Source: CAZJYI01 sp964550025 | GTDB taxonomy: Bacteria; Verrucomicrobiota; Kiritimatiellia; UBA8416; CAYOBW01 | DNA: 42,568 nt | Assembly (NCBI GenBank): GCA_964550025.1 | Contig: CAZJYI010000100.1 | Coordinates: 1-42,568, forward strand | Direction of reading: 5' to 3' | Translations under genes and position numbers: made by a program | In this document: positions 7,661 to 16,271 of the stretch, one piece after another | Numbering within the stretch: the stretch's first letter is position 1 | How the letters are laid out: each line of letters starts with the position of its first letter | Notes under the pieces: generated by a model | Databases searched by the model: none | What the model saw: only the letters and a program-made list of their open reading frames with translations | What the model was told of the DNA's origin: nothing

Positions 7661-8443
7661 ATGAAACAGAGAGCCTTGTGCGGGTGCGATTCGTTCTGCC
7701 AGCTACATCTACGGCGCGGCTTGCTTGTAATGGCCGTCGCTCTTTTGTCTGCTGTCGCGACGGCGTCCGCGGGAGCGGGGCTGACGGATGGGCTCGTTCT
7801 GCACTACACCTTTGACAACGACCAGGGCAGCACGGCTATCGACTCAAGCGGGTCCGGTTTCAATGGGACGATGCACGGCACGACCACGGCCCACAGCCCG
7901 GTGCGTGGGCTCGCGCGTCACTTCGATGGCTCGGACGACTACGTTGGCGTGCCGCACAATTCGGGCTGCAAACCGACAGCGGCGTTGACGGTTTCGGCGT
8001 GGCTCAACCTCGAAGACACGAACAGGGTACAGAATGCCGTGAGCTGCACCGAGGGGTCCGGATACAGTCTCGGTTACTCGACATCGAAAGAGGCGCTGTC
8101 GTTTGCGGTCTATCGCCAGTCCGGCGGCTGGGCTACCGTTGACGTGCCCGGCCACATGTTCAGCGTGGGTGAGTGGATTCACGCCGTCGGTGTCTACACC
8201 GGCTCATCGATATCCATGTATCTCAACGGCAAGCAGATCGCCTCCCACCCCGCAAGCGGTTCGCTCCGCTACATTTCAAACCAACTGATTGTAGGCGGAG
8301 AGGCCGGTCACTCCGGCCCGGCCACCACCATGTGGTTCCAGGGCTGGATCGACGAGGTGCGTATCTACAACCGCGGGCTGAGCTCGGACGAGGTGACGGA
8401 GCTGTACGAGATGGCCTCGGGAACGGTACTCCTCGTCAGGTGA
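7661..8443 (+). CDS. Secreted LamG-like (concanavalin-fold) protein
   Basis: The ATG at 7661 has GAGGGG 5 nt upstream. The N-terminus (MKQRALCGCDSF... then RRGLLVMAVALLSAVATASA) is a signal peptide. The remaining 225 or so residues are one LamG/laminin-G-like jelly-roll: LVLHYTFDNDQGSTAIDSSG, GLARHFDGSDDYVGVPH, ALTVSAWLNL, GEWIHAVGVYTGSSISMYLN, and the closing WIDEVRIYNRGLSSDEVTEL. Such domains bind sugars or proteins on the cell surface or in exported enzymes. No catalytic domain or sorting signal is present; the protein ends shortly after the fold. A REP pair follows 22 bp downstream. Confidence 0.85.
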   Translation: MKQRALCGCDSFCQLHLRRGLLVMAVALLSAVATASAGAGLTDGLVLHYTFDNDQGSTAIDSSGSGFNGTMHGTTTAHSPVRGLARHFDGSDDYVGVPHNSGCKPTAALTVSAWLNLEDTNRVQNAVSCTEGSGYSLGYSTSKEALSFAVYRQSGGWATVDVPGHMFSVGEWIHAVGVYTGSSISMYLNGKQIASHPASGSLRYISNQLIVGGEAGHSGPATTMWFQGWIDEVRIYNRGLSSDEVTELYEMASGTVLLVR

Positions 8444-8465
8444 TGACCGCTGCGTCAGGAAGGAA

Positions 8466-8531
8466 GTAGCGGAAGACGCCAAGTCTTCCGCCTCACGGGA
8501 CGAGATCGGAACGCCTGGCGCGTTCCGCTAC
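8466..8531. repeat. REP-like pair, class A, site 1
   Basis: The left unit starts with GTAGC and folds as GGAAGAC / GTCTTCC with loop GCCAA. The right unit is inverted: GGAACGC / GCGTTCC with loop CTGGC, ending GCTAC. The two units point towards each other, as in a bacterial interspersed mosaic element. It lies between the convergent LamG and membrane-protein genes and could act as a bidirectional 3' end. Confidence 0.85.
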
Positions 8532-8564
8532 GTAGACGGTGCTGCTGCCTGGTCGCCGGTGCCA

Positions 8565-10268
8565 TCAACGTTGGCCGGCGCCGGCGGGGGGGCTGCCCCC
8601 GGAGGAATCGAAGAACCAGAAGTTGCTCTGCACAAACGGTTGCATCTGTGGTCTGATCTGATCCTCCACAAGGCGGCTCACAGGGGGCAGCATGGCCTTG
8701 AGACTCTGCACGGCCGGGAACATCGAACCGTGTTCGTAGAACTCCACCAGGTCCCGGTACACCCGGCCGCGATGGTAGACATCCGAGAAGTACGCGTTGA
8801 TCTGAGATCGCTTCGCCTCTAGCTCCGTACCGGCCTGTTGTCGACTGTGTGCGGGAACGGCAGCAAGGTTATGCTGGATGACCAGGCCCGCGACCTGGTC
8901 AAGGGCCTGCTTGGCGTTGTGGTACGCGAAGTAGTTGAGCCGATTGACGCGCCACTGCATTCTGAAGGACCATGTAAAGACGACCACGGCTACCGCGACC
9001 ACGGTGCATGCAAGTCCTCGCCGTCCCCGCCCGAACACCGCCTCCACTACGCCCGCGGCCGGCAGGGAAGCAATGATCAGGAAGTGGACGAGGTAGCGGG
9101 GACCGTAGCACCATTCACCCCGCCAGTTGCTGAAGCAACAGATCGCCAGAATGGACGTGACGGACATGAAGAACAGAAAGGCCGCCTCGAGGGGGCGTCG
9201 CTTGACGAAGCGGGGCAGGCCGACAAGCGCAAGCAGAAGCAGGGGATAGTGCACAAAGACGTTCGCATTGCCTTTCCGCAGGAAAAACCCGGCCAGCGCG
9301 CCAGGCAGGAAGGCCGGCCCGAACCGGTCGTTCCGGATTCCTTCCGCTGTGAGCCATTGTCCGTAGCCCGTGCGGAATACGTCGCCGAACTTGTAGGCGT
9401 TCGTACCCATCCAGAGCAGCATGACAATAGCCGTAGGCAGAAGAAGGTACAGTCCGGCCTTCCTGACATGCCTGCCGAACCGGCCCTTGACGCCCCCGGC
9501 AGGTCTGTCGCCAGCCAGCGAAACCAGCGCAAAGACCCACAGCGACCCGAGCGCTAGCAGGAAGAACCCCTTCATGAGGAGCAGCGCACCGCACCAGAGC
9601 ACGCCGGCAAGCAGGTGAAACCAGTGTCCCCGTTCCCGCGCGGCCCGGTCTTCCCCTGTCTGCCGACGCAGGAAGCGAAGGGCGTAGTAGCAGAAGCCCA
9701 GGAAGGCGGGAATCTGCAGGATCTCGTGAGAGGGCGCCCTCAGGTAATGCCACGCAAAGGTCCCGTACCAGGAGAAGATGACAAACGCGACGCGGCTCCA
9801 GCTCTTCTCGGTGTAGAGTGACACGATCCTGAAGAGATAGAACGTCGCGAGCAGCGTCAGCAATATCCCGAATGCGTTGAGGATCAGAAGCAGGGACCTG
9901 GTGCCGCACATCAGTTCGAGGTGCCCTGCGTACAGCTTTTCCACCAGCAGGGGAGGGACATAGAGGAGTGCGTAACCGATCCCGTACTTGGAAAAGAGCT
10001 TCTGCCTCGCGTCGTTCTCGTACCAGTATTGCCCCCGGGGCTCGGTGAAGCCTGCAAGGTCCTGTTTCTGCGCATACGGGACGCCTATGTCACCCCTGGT
10101 GATCAGCGAGGCAGCGGCCGCGCGGGTAACGGTGTTGTCCCCGGCATAGAAAGCGCTCGGCATCGTAAGAAGCTGGAACAGCGCGACTCCCAGGAGCAGC
10201 AGAAACAGGCTTGGCGGCCACCTCCTCCGCTGCGACTCGCTGCTCCCGTTACGCTCGCCGGTCCCCAT
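8565..10268 (-). CDS. Polytopic membrane protein, glycosyltransferase-like (GT-C/ArnT type)
   Basis: The ATG at 10268 is chosen over one 84 nt further upstream because GGAGGT lies just before it. The 567-residue protein has about 11 hydrophobic helices, beginning with SLFLLLLGVALFQLL, then an outer loop with AGDNTVTRAAAASLITRGD, and long aromatic segments such as TFAWHYLRAPSHEILQIPAFLGFCYY. A soluble C-terminal tail of about 130 residues follows. This layout (helix, acidic first loop, many helices, outside tail) is that of lipid-linked-sugar glycosyltransferases of the ArnT/PMT kind. No exact family motif is certain, so the substrate is unknown. It is transcribed divergently from 10582. Confidence 0.6.
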   Translation of the reverse strand: MGTGERNGSSESQRRRWPPSLFLLLLGVALFQLLTMPSAFYAGDNTVTRAAAASLITRGDIGVPYAQKQDLAGFTEPRGQYWYENDARQKLFSKYGIGYALLYVPPLLVEKLYAGHLELMCGTRSLLLILNAFGILLTLLATFYLFRIVSLYTEKSWSRVAFVIFSWYGTFAWHYLRAPSHEILQIPAFLGFCYYALRFLRRQTGEDRAARERGHWFHLLAGVLWCGALLLMKGFFLLALGSLWVFALVSLAGDRPAGGVKGRFGRHVRKAGLYLLLPTAIVMLLWMGTNAYKFGDVFRTGYGQWLTAEGIRNDRFGPAFLPGALAGFFLRKGNANVFVHYPLLLLALVGLPRFVKRRPLEAAFLFFMSVTSILAICCFSNWRGEWCYGPRYLVHFLIIASLPAAGVVEAVFGRGRRGLACTVVAVAVVVFTWSFRMQWRVNRLNYFAYHNAKQALDQVAGLVIQHNLAAVPAHSRQQAGTELEAKRSQINAYFSDVYHRGRVYRDLVEFYEHGSMFPAVQSLKAMLPPVSRLVEDQIRPQMQPFVQSNFWFFDSSGGSPPAGAGQR

Positions 10269-10357
10269 TGTCCACCTCCGCTCATGCAGATGCCTCGGAA
10301 CGGCAGGGAGTTGATCTTCTCCCTCCGGGCCTGCGTCGAACCTACTCGGCAATCGGC

Positions 10358-10386
10358 AGCATATCGCATCCTCGGCGCGCCGGCAA
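10358..10386 (-). promoter_or_regulatory. Promoter-like site for the membrane glycosyltransferase-like gene
   Basis: On the minus strand TTGCCG (10386-10381) and TATGCT (10363-10358) are 17 bp apart, about 90 nt before the ATG at 10268. Pattern match only. Confidence 0.4.
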
Positions 10387-10482
10387 GGTCAAGGCACTTT
10401 CCGAGCGATGGCACCCTTTTCCGACGAGTTCCTCCTGGTTTCCTCAACGCGGCGCGACGCGCGGAAATTCCGGATTCTCGTG

Positions 10483-10510
10483 TTGACAGACGGCTGTGCG
10501 GTGGTAGAGT
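10483..10510 (+). promoter_or_regulatory. Sigma-70-type promoter for the PUR-like operon
   Basis: A perfect TTGACA (10483-10488), a 16-bp spacer and TAGAGT (10505-10510) lie 72 nt before the GTG at 10582. The other promoter-like sites in the window (18528, 22119, 27067) look similar. The remaining part of the 10269-10581 spacer holds nothing else I can identify. Confidence 0.6.
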
Positions 10511-10581
10511 GTCGGTAGGCGAGATCATGACTTGGGAGGAGAGGATTGTGAACGCCTCATATCAGAAAAGGGGGGCGATCC

Positions 10582-10812
10582 GTGGATAGGGAACTGATGA
10601 GCGAACAGATTCAGGTCGAACGGAAGATGTTCTCTTTCGAACTGCGGGAAAACCCGCGAGGACGCTTCCTGAGAATCACGGAAGACGTTGGAGGGAGACG
10701 GGATACGATCATTATCCCGGCGACCGGTCTGGAGAACATCCGAACAGTCATCGGTCATGCGATTGAGGCGAGCGAAGCCGCTGGACCTTGTGCAGTGGAC
10801 GGGGCCGTGTAG
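10582..10812 (+). CDS. PUR-domain-like nucleic-acid-binding protein
   Basis: This 76-residue protein begins at a GTG with GGGGGG upstream; an in-frame ATG at 10597 is a possible alternative start. The segment ERKMFSFELRENPRGRFLRITEDVGGRRDTIIIPATGLENIRTVI has the strand-strand-strand-helix pattern of the bacterial PUR-alpha family (DUF3276; compare Borrelia BpuR), small proteins that bind single-stranded DNA or RNA. The likeness is by pattern and would need a profile search. It is first in a run of same-strand genes and ends 14 bp before the next start. Confidence 0.6.
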   Translation: MDRELMSEQIQVERKMFSFELRENPRGRFLRITEDVGGRRDTIIIPATGLENIRTVIGHAIEASEAAGPCAVDGAV

Positions 10813-10826
10813 GGGGAAGACGGCGT

Positions 10827-11744
10827 TTGAAGTCGCGGTACTTGATTGCCACTGTTCTGTGCTCCGCGTTGCTGGTCTCGCATCGGTCCGTGTCGGCCGC
10901 GGGAACTGACGCCAGCCCTGTGTCTTCGCCCGAAGGTGTGACCGGCAGGGGCGTTCCGCTCTCGGCGGATGACGTCTTGCGGGAGGTCGTGGCAAGGTTG
11001 CCTCGCGACCCCCTTGCCATCATGGGCTCCCTTACAACGCGCAAGACCAAGGGAGTCGTCGTCAGCAATCTGAACTTCGATCTCCTGGCCGACTGGGGAA
11101 ACCGACCCGCCCGTGTACGGTACACGCTGCGCGACGCATTCGGGTCAACACTGGAACAGTTGACCATGACTCGCGATTCCAGTAATAAAGCCGGATTCGC
11201 GTACGCAAGGGGATGTCCCCTCAAGCCGGCCCCGTGCCCCAGCCTGTTCGATGCGATCCAGGGCACGGACGTGAGTTGGGTAGACCTGACCCTGGCGTTT
11301 CTCTGGTGGCCGGGGGGCAAACTGGCGGGCGAGGAGAAGATCAGGGGGCATCTATGCGATATCGTGGAACTGCCGGCGCCGGCCGACCGTACGGACGGCG
11401 CCGACGAAGGAAGTCCGTACTCGCGCGTCCGGCTCTGGATCGACCGCAAGCACTGCATGCTGCTGCAGGCGGAGGGATACGATCGCGGGGGACAAGCGCT
11501 CCGCCGCCTGTGGGCCAAGGGCTTCAAGAAGATCAACGGGCGCTGGATGATAAAGGAAATGGAGATACAATCGTACCCGGTTCGTCACAGAACGAAGCTG
11601 CGAATCCATGATGTCAGGCCCGCGAATGAAACTCTCCCGCACGATGCGCAGGGGTCCGACGTGCAGAAAGAAAGAGGAAATGCTGCTGCCGCGGAATCGG
11701 ATTGGGACAACGCGGCGCCCGGAACCGTGCAACGGGTGCCGTAG
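10827..11744 (+). CDS. Secreted LolA-like outer-membrane lipoprotein-sorting family protein
   Basis: A TTG start at 10827 is preferred. AGGGGGA lies 8 nt upstream and the product begins with a clean signal peptide, MKSRYLIATVLCSALLVSHR...SVSA. No in-frame ATG would keep that signal. The 305-residue protein resembles the LolA/TP0789-like fold: a long beta half-barrel (VVVSNLNFDLLADWGNRPARVRYTLRD, STLEQLTMTR) and a conserved end LWIDRKHCMLLQAEGYDRGGQALRR...GRWMIKEMEIQ. Members are thought to handle lipoproteins or lipids in the periplasm. The Ala/Asp-rich C-terminal tail looks disordered. It is 14 bp from the PUR-like gene and 15 bp from the CNNM gene, so they are probably co-transcribed. Confidence 0.7.
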   Translation: MKSRYLIATVLCSALLVSHRSVSAAGTDASPVSSPEGVTGRGVPLSADDVLREVVARLPRDPLAIMGSLTTRKTKGVVVSNLNFDLLADWGNRPARVRYTLRDAFGSTLEQLTMTRDSSNKAGFAYARGCPLKPAPCPSLFDAIQGTDVSWVDLTLAFLWWPGGKLAGEEKIRGHLCDIVELPAPADRTDGADEGSPYSRVRLWIDRKHCMLLQAEGYDRGGQALRRLWAKGFKKINGRWMIKEMEIQSYPVRHRTKLRIHDVRPANETLPHDAQGSDVQKERGNAAAAESDWDNAAPGTVQRVP

Positions 11745-11759
11745 GGGCAGCGCGCCATT

Positions 11760-13016
11760 ATGACAGCTCTGCTTGTTGTCGAGGGAATCGCTCTCCTGGT
11801 CCTTTTCGCCTGCTCTGCCTTCTTTTCGAGCTCGGAGACAGCCCTGTTCTCGCTCGACCCGCTCAAGCTGCACCGCATCCGCAAAGCGCGTCCCCGCCGG
11901 GCCGAGCTGATAGAAGCGCTCATGGATCGCCCGGAGGCCCTTCTGTCGACAATCCTCATCGGCAACACGCTGGTCAACGTGGCAACCGCGTCACTGGGAT
12001 ATGCTATTGCCGAAACCCTCTTCCCGTCGCGCGGCGAGGCGGTCGCCATCCCGGCCGTCACGGTCTGCCTGCTCGTCCTGGGTGAAGTGGCCCCCAAACG
12101 CCTGGCCATGTCACGCGCCGACCGGCTGGCCGTTCTCTATGCCCCTGTCCTGAAGCCGATCATGCGGCTGCTCACGCCCATGCGTATCCTGCTGGAAAAG
12201 GCGGCGGGACTTTTCCGGCGCGAGGAGCCGTCGGGAACGGAGGACGTCCTGACGGAGGACGAGTTCAGGACGGTCGTCGAAGTCGGCGAGGAGGAAGGGG
12301 TCCTTGACGAGGAGGAACGGACCATGGTCGACGGCATCATCCGGCTGGAAGAGACCCAGGCCAGCGATGTCATGACCCCGCGGGTCGACCTGATCGGGAT
12401 CGACCTCGACGACCCGCCCGAAGAACAGCGACGTACGGCCGAAAGCGTCCGCTTCCGATACCTGCCCGTGTACCGCGAAACGCCCGACCACCCGGAGGGG
12501 TTCCTCGACGTACCGCGCTTCCTGCTCTCGCGCGAGCACCGGCTGGAAGACGCCATCGTGCCGCCGTTCGCCGTTCCGGAGACGGCGCCCCTGGACACCC
12601 TGCTCACGACCTTTCAGAAGGAAAACCGCAGGGTCGCCTTCGTTGTGGACGAATACGGCGGCACGGCCGGCCTGATCACACGCGGAGACATTCTCGAGGA
12701 GATCATTGCCGACGTCGACAACGAGTATTCCGAGGCGAAGCTCACGATACAGGAGGTCGGAGAAAACCGCTGGCTCCTGGACGGCAGCGTGAGCCTCGAG
12801 GACATCAACTACGAACTGGACACGGATCTCGAGGCCGAGGGCGCCGACCGCATCGCCGGCTGGGTCAGCGCCCAGGCCGAGCGCATCCCGCGCATGGGCG
12901 AGGCGTTCGAGGCGCAGGGCGTACGCGTTACCGTGCAGCGCGTGCGCAAACACCGCATCACCCTGGTTCTGCTCGAGAAGCTCCCGCGCCGTGCCGCCGC
13001 GGAGGAGGCATCATGA
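11760..13016 (+). CDS. CNNM/CorC-type membrane protein (DUF21 - CBS pair - CorC_HlyC)
   Basis: The 418-residue protein has the full CNNM layout. Residues 1-150 are the DUF21 membrane domain (FFSSSETALFSLDPLKLHRI is its signature, followed by STILIGNTLVNVATASLGYA and VLGEVAPKRLA). Residues 195-325 hold two CBS motifs that bind adenine nucleotides (ASDVMTPRVDLIGID and VAFVVDEYGGTAGLITRGDILEEIIADV). Residues 335-410 are the CorC_HlyC domain. Family members transport or regulate Mg2+ or other divalent cations. The stop overlaps the start of a shorter paralogue, so the two are translationally coupled and may form a heterodimer. Confidence 0.9.
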   Translation: MTALLVVEGIALLVLFACSAFFSSSETALFSLDPLKLHRIRKARPRRAELIEALMDRPEALLSTILIGNTLVNVATASLGYAIAETLFPSRGEAVAIPAVTVCLLVLGEVAPKRLAMSRADRLAVLYAPVLKPIMRLLTPMRILLEKAAGLFRREEPSGTEDVLTEDEFRTVVEVGEEEGVLDEEERTMVDGIIRLEETQASDVMTPRVDLIGIDLDDPPEEQRRTAESVRFRYLPVYRETPDHPEGFLDVPRFLLSREHRLEDAIVPPFAVPETAPLDTLLTTFQKENRRVAFVVDEYGGTAGLITRGDILEEIIADVDNEYSEAKLTIQEVGENRWLLDGSVSLEDINYELDTDLEAEGADRIAGWVSAQAERIPRMGEAFEAQGVRVTVQRVRKHRITLVLLEKLPRRAAAEEAS

Positions 13017-13984
13017 TCGCGGGGCAACTACTGCTCATCCTGCTGTGCATGGCGGCCGAGGCTTTCTTCGCCGGCATGGAGACGGGGGTCATCTCCATCC
13101 ATCGCATGCGCCTGCGGCACTTCATCAGGAAAGGCGCCCCGGGCGCCTCGATCCTGCAGGGCTTTATCGAGGACCCCGACCGCCTGCTGGGCACCACGCT
13201 GGTCGGGACAAACGTCTGCGTGGTGGTCATCTCCGTCATCGCGGCCAGCCTGGCCGTGCGGTTGCTCGGCTCGGGCGGCGAGGCCGTTTCCTCGGTCGTC
13301 GTCACGTTGCTGGTGCTGGTCTTCTGCGAGTACCTGCCGAAAGCGTGGTTCCACAGCCGGCCCCTCGAGCGCTGCCGCCGTTTCGCGGGGGTACTGCGGT
13401 CGGCCGAGGTGCTCTTCCGTCCATTCTCGGCAACCATCATCTGGCTGACGCGCTGGATCGTGCCCGGCACGTCGCAGCCGTTCGGGCACCCGCTGCCCTT
13501 CGTGACCCGCGAGGATCTCAAGATACTCGCCCGCGAGGGCGAGAAGGACGGCGTGCTGTCGCCGCAGGAGCGTTTCATGATCCACCGCGTGTTCGAGCTC
13601 TCCGGCAAGACCGCCCGGCAGATCATGGTGCCGCGCGAGGAAATGACCTACGTGGAGACCGATACGACGATCGACGAGTTCTTCGACATCGCCCGCCGGA
13701 CCAATTTCACGCGCATGCCCGTCTACGACGACAACAGCGACCGTTTCGTCGGCGTGGTGAACGTCTTCTACGTGCTCTCGAACCTGCCGGAGGACCGCTC
13801 GCGCACGGTCGCGCAGTTCTGCCGGCCACCGCTCTTTATCGGTGAATCGATGCCCGTGGACGACATCTTCCCGTGGCTGCGGCGCTCCCGCCAACCGATG
13901 TGCTTCGTGACGGACGGGGAAGACCGCGTAGTCGGCCTGATCACGACCGAGGATATTCTCGAAGAGATCGTGGGGAAGCTGTAG
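13013..13984 (+). CDS. Second CNNM-type protein, lacking the C-terminal CorC_HlyC domain
   Basis: The ATG overlaps the previous stop (ATGA at 13013-13016). This 323-residue protein repeats the DUF21 domain (AEAFFAGMETGVISIHRMRLRHFI, LLGTTLVGTNVCVVVISVIA, VFCEYLPKAWFHSRP). CBS motifs follow (ARQIMVPREEMTYVETDTTI, FTRMPVYDDNSDRFVGVVNV, CFVTDGEDRVVGLITTEDI) and the protein ends at LEEIVGKL, directly after the CBS pair. In the SSSETA position it has FAGMETG. Loss of the CorC_HlyC domain suggests a different regulatory role from its neighbour. The tandem pair is probably functionally linked in metal transport. Confidence 0.88.
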   Translation: MIAGQLLLILLCMAAEAFFAGMETGVISIHRMRLRHFIRKGAPGASILQGFIEDPDRLLGTTLVGTNVCVVVISVIAASLAVRLLGSGGEAVSSVVVTLLVLVFCEYLPKAWFHSRPLERCRRFAGVLRSAEVLFRPFSATIIWLTRWIVPGTSQPFGHPLPFVTREDLKILAREGEKDGVLSPQERFMIHRVFELSGKTARQIMVPREEMTYVETDTTIDEFFDIARRTNFTRMPVYDDNSDRFVGVVNVFYVLSNLPEDRSRTVAQFCRPPLFIGESMPVDDIFPWLRRSRQPMCFVTDGEDRVVGLITTEDILEEIVGKL

Positions 13985-13990
13985 GGGAGA

Positions 13991-14069
13991 AGTCATCAGT
14001 TACCAGTCATCAGTGATCAGTGGAGAGGCGCAACTGATGACCGGTCGCTGGTCACTGATTGCGGATCAC
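13991..14069. repeat. Short-word inverted repeat (CAGTCATCAGTGATCAG type)
   Basis: The words ATCAGTTACCAGTCATCAGT on the left are answered on the right by ACTGATGACCGGTCGCTGGT and CACTGATTGCGGATCAC, giving an imperfect hairpin in the spacer after the CNNM pair. The same words occur at 1576-1602, and shorter relatives at 21108-21136. Confidence 0.55.
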
Positions 14070-14091
14070 TAAGAACGAAGGCAACGACACG

Positions 14092-14649
14092 ATGGTCGCT
14101 CGTGACGCACCGAAACGGACAAACGGACCCACCCCCTCTCCCTCCTCCCACTGCCCGGCCTGCGAACGCTATATCGGCGCCGCCGACGTTTGCCCTTACT
14201 GCGATGCGGACTCATCGCGCTCCCCCGCCTTCAGGCGCCTGCGAATGGCGGCCTGGGTGCTTGCCGTCGCGGGACTGGCAGGACTGTGGGCCGCGGCGAG
14301 CCGCCGCAACGTGCCCGACCTGGGCGTGGCGGATATCACGCCGATGATGAACTTCGCGACGGTTCGCGTAACCGGTGAGGTCGCCGGCAAACCCTACATT
14401 CGCCGCCGGGGTGAAAACGTTGCCTACGCGTCGTTCTCGTTGCGGGACAGTTCGGGAAGCATCCGCGTGGCGGCATATGACCGCGTCGCGGATGAGCTCG
14501 TGACGCACGAAGGCATCCCCGGAAAGGGCGCGACCGTGACGGTTGTCGGCCGCCTCGATGTCTGCGCGGGAAGACGCCCCGTGCTGCGGGTGCAGGCGGC
14601 GGACCACGTGACGGTAATGCCCCTTGACTCCCCAGGCATGCCGGACTAG
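14092..14649 (+). CDS. Zinc-ribbon, single-helix, OB-fold-like protein
   Basis: This 185-residue protein starts at the ATG at 14092 (GAAGG 10 nt upstream). Cys21, Cys24, Cys34 and Cys37 (CPACERYIGAADVCPYC) form a zinc ribbon. One transmembrane helix follows (about residues 51-67, AAWVLAVAGLAGLWAAA). The C-terminal part (NFATVRVTGEVAGKPYIRRR, YASFSLRDSSGSIRVAAYDR, GATVTVVGRLDVCAGRRPVL) has the strand pattern of an OB-fold, such as those of tRNA-anticodon or DNA-binding proteins. Placement just before proS, 39 bp away, may be chance or co-transcription. The function is unknown. Confidence 0.65.
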   Translation: MVARDAPKRTNGPTPSPSSHCPACERYIGAADVCPYCDADSSRSPAFRRLRMAAWVLAVAGLAGLWAAASRRNVPDLGVADITPMMNFATVRVTGEVAGKPYIRRRGENVAYASFSLRDSSGSIRVAAYDRVADELVTHEGIPGKGATVTVVGRLDVCAGRRPVLRVQAADHVTVMPLDSPGMPD

Positions 14650-14688
14650 GTTGACGCGCGATTTCTCGAATCTTGAGGGGAGGCCATC

Positions 14689-16215
14689 ATGGCAAAGAAG
14701 ACAAAGACCGCGATCAACCCGACGCGTTCAGAAGACTATCCCGAGTGGTACCAGCAGGTGGTGCGCGCGGCCGAACTGGCGGAGACAAGCTCCGTGCGTG
14801 GCTGCATGGTGATCAAACCCTGGGGCTACGCCCTCTGGGAAAACGTCCGCGGCGGTCTCGACGGCATGTTCAAGGCGACGGGCCATGTCAACGCGTACTT
14901 CCCGCTTTTCATTCCGCTCAGCTACCTGGCCAAAGAGGCTGAGCACGTGGAGGGCTTCGCCAAGGAATGCGCCGTCGTTACGCACCACCGTCTTGAGGCG
15001 GGACCCGAGGGCGGGCTGGTGCCGGCAGGCAGGCTCGAAGAGCCGCTGGTCGTGCGCCCGACGTCCGAAACGATCATCGGCGCCACGTACGCCAAATGGG
15101 TGCAGAGCTACCGCGACCTGCCTATCCTGATTAACCAGTGGGCCAATGTCGTACGCTGGGAAATGCGCACCCGTCTCTTCCTGCGCACGGCCGAATTCCT
15201 GTGGCAGGAGGGACACACCGCGCACGAGACAGAGCAGGAGGCTTGGGACGAAACGCTCAAGATCCTCGATGTCTACAAGGCCTTCGCCGAGGAATACATG
15301 GCCGTTCCCGTGCTGACGGGCGAGAAAACCGCGGCCGAACGTTTCCCGGGCGCCGTTAACACCTTCTGTATCGAGGCTATGATGCAGGACCGCAAGGCAC
15401 TCCAGGCCGGCACGAGCCACTTCCTGGGCCAGAACTTCGCGAAGGCTTCCGAGATCATATACCAGACGCGCGACGGCGAGCGCGAGTTTGCCTGGACGAC
15501 CTCCTGGGGCGTGTCCACGCGGCTGATCGGCGGCATGGTCATGGTGCACGGTGACGACGACGGCATGATCATGCCGCCGCGCCTGGCGCCGAGCCACGTC
15601 GTGATCATGCCGATCATCCGCGATGAGGGGGACAAGACCCGCACGATCGAGTACTGCAACGCCGTCGCCGCCAAGCTGCGTGAAAAGACCTACCACGGCC
15701 GCGCGGTCGAGGTGATCGTCGACACGCGCGACATGAACGCGGGCGAGAAGAGCTGGAATTGGATCAAGAAGGGCATCCCCGTCCGCGTCGAGGTCGGCCC
15801 GCGTGACATGGCCGAGGACTCGGTTTTCGTCGGGCGCCGCGACCGCGGGCCGCGCGAACGCTACGGGGAGAACAAAGACGTCTTCGCCGACGGCATCGTC
15901 GAGCTGCTCGACGACATCCAGCGCAGCCTCTACGAACGCGCCCTGGCGTTCCGCAACGAGCATACCCGCGAGATTGACACCTGGGACGAGTTCTGCGCGT
16001 TCTACACCCCCGTGAACAAGAAGAAGCCGGAATCACACGGCGGCTTCGCCCTGTCACACTGGTGCGGCGATCCGGCCTGCGAGACCAAGGTCAACGAGGA
16101 GTTGAAGGTCACGATCCGCTGCATTCCTCTGGACCGGGCCGACTCGGGCGCCGGCGCCTGCGTCGCGTGCGGCAAAGACAGCCCCGGCCGCGTCGTCTTC
16201 GCGAAGTCGTATTGA
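14689..16215 (+). CDS. proS: Prolyl-tRNA synthetase, archaeal/eukaryal type
   Basis: This class II synthetase charges tRNA-Pro. The 508 residues and the absence of the bacterial editing insertion mark the ProS3 (archaeal/eukaryal) type. Motif 2 is seen in RPTSETIIGATYAKWVQSYR and the RWEMRTRLFLRTAEFLWQEG block. Motif 3 is GVSTRLIGGMVMVHGDDDG, followed by the anticodon-binding domain. The C-terminus has cysteines in the pattern of this type's zinc domain (HWCGDPACETK and CVACGKDS) and ends with Tyr (FAKSY), as in the family. GGGGAGG 6 nt before the ATG supports the start. Confidence 0.97.
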   Translation: MAKKTKTAINPTRSEDYPEWYQQVVRAAELAETSSVRGCMVIKPWGYALWENVRGGLDGMFKATGHVNAYFPLFIPLSYLAKEAEHVEGFAKECAVVTHHRLEAGPEGGLVPAGRLEEPLVVRPTSETIIGATYAKWVQSYRDLPILINQWANVVRWEMRTRLFLRTAEFLWQEGHTAHETEQEAWDETLKILDVYKAFAEEYMAVPVLTGEKTAAERFPGAVNTFCIEAMMQDRKALQAGTSHFLGQNFAKASEIIYQTRDGEREFAWTTSWGVSTRLIGGMVMVHGDDDGMIMPPRLAPSHVVIMPIIRDEGDKTRTIEYCNAVAAKLREKTYHGRAVEVIVDTRDMNAGEKSWNWIKKGIPVRVEVGPRDMAEDSVFVGRRDRGPRERYGENKDVFADGIVELLDDIQRSLYERALAFRNEHTREIDTWDEFCAFYTPVNKKKPESHGGFALSHWCGDPACETKVNEELKVTIRCIPLDRADSGAGACVACGKDSPGRVVFAKSY

Positions 16216-16271
16216 GCGTATCCGCAACCCGGGACGAGAACAACCACGGATCGCGCGGATGGGATGGGGAG

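Noticed and set aside
8565..8822. Plus-strand short frame beginning at 8559 over the 3' end of the membrane protein
   Set aside because: Antisense shadow with no ribosome-binding site or similarity.
16062..16271. Longer N-terminus for the LamG-BNR protein starting at 16062
   Set aside because: This part overlaps the end of proS and reads as Arg/Gly-rich out-of-frame translation; the ATG at 16272 is the first plausible start after proS.
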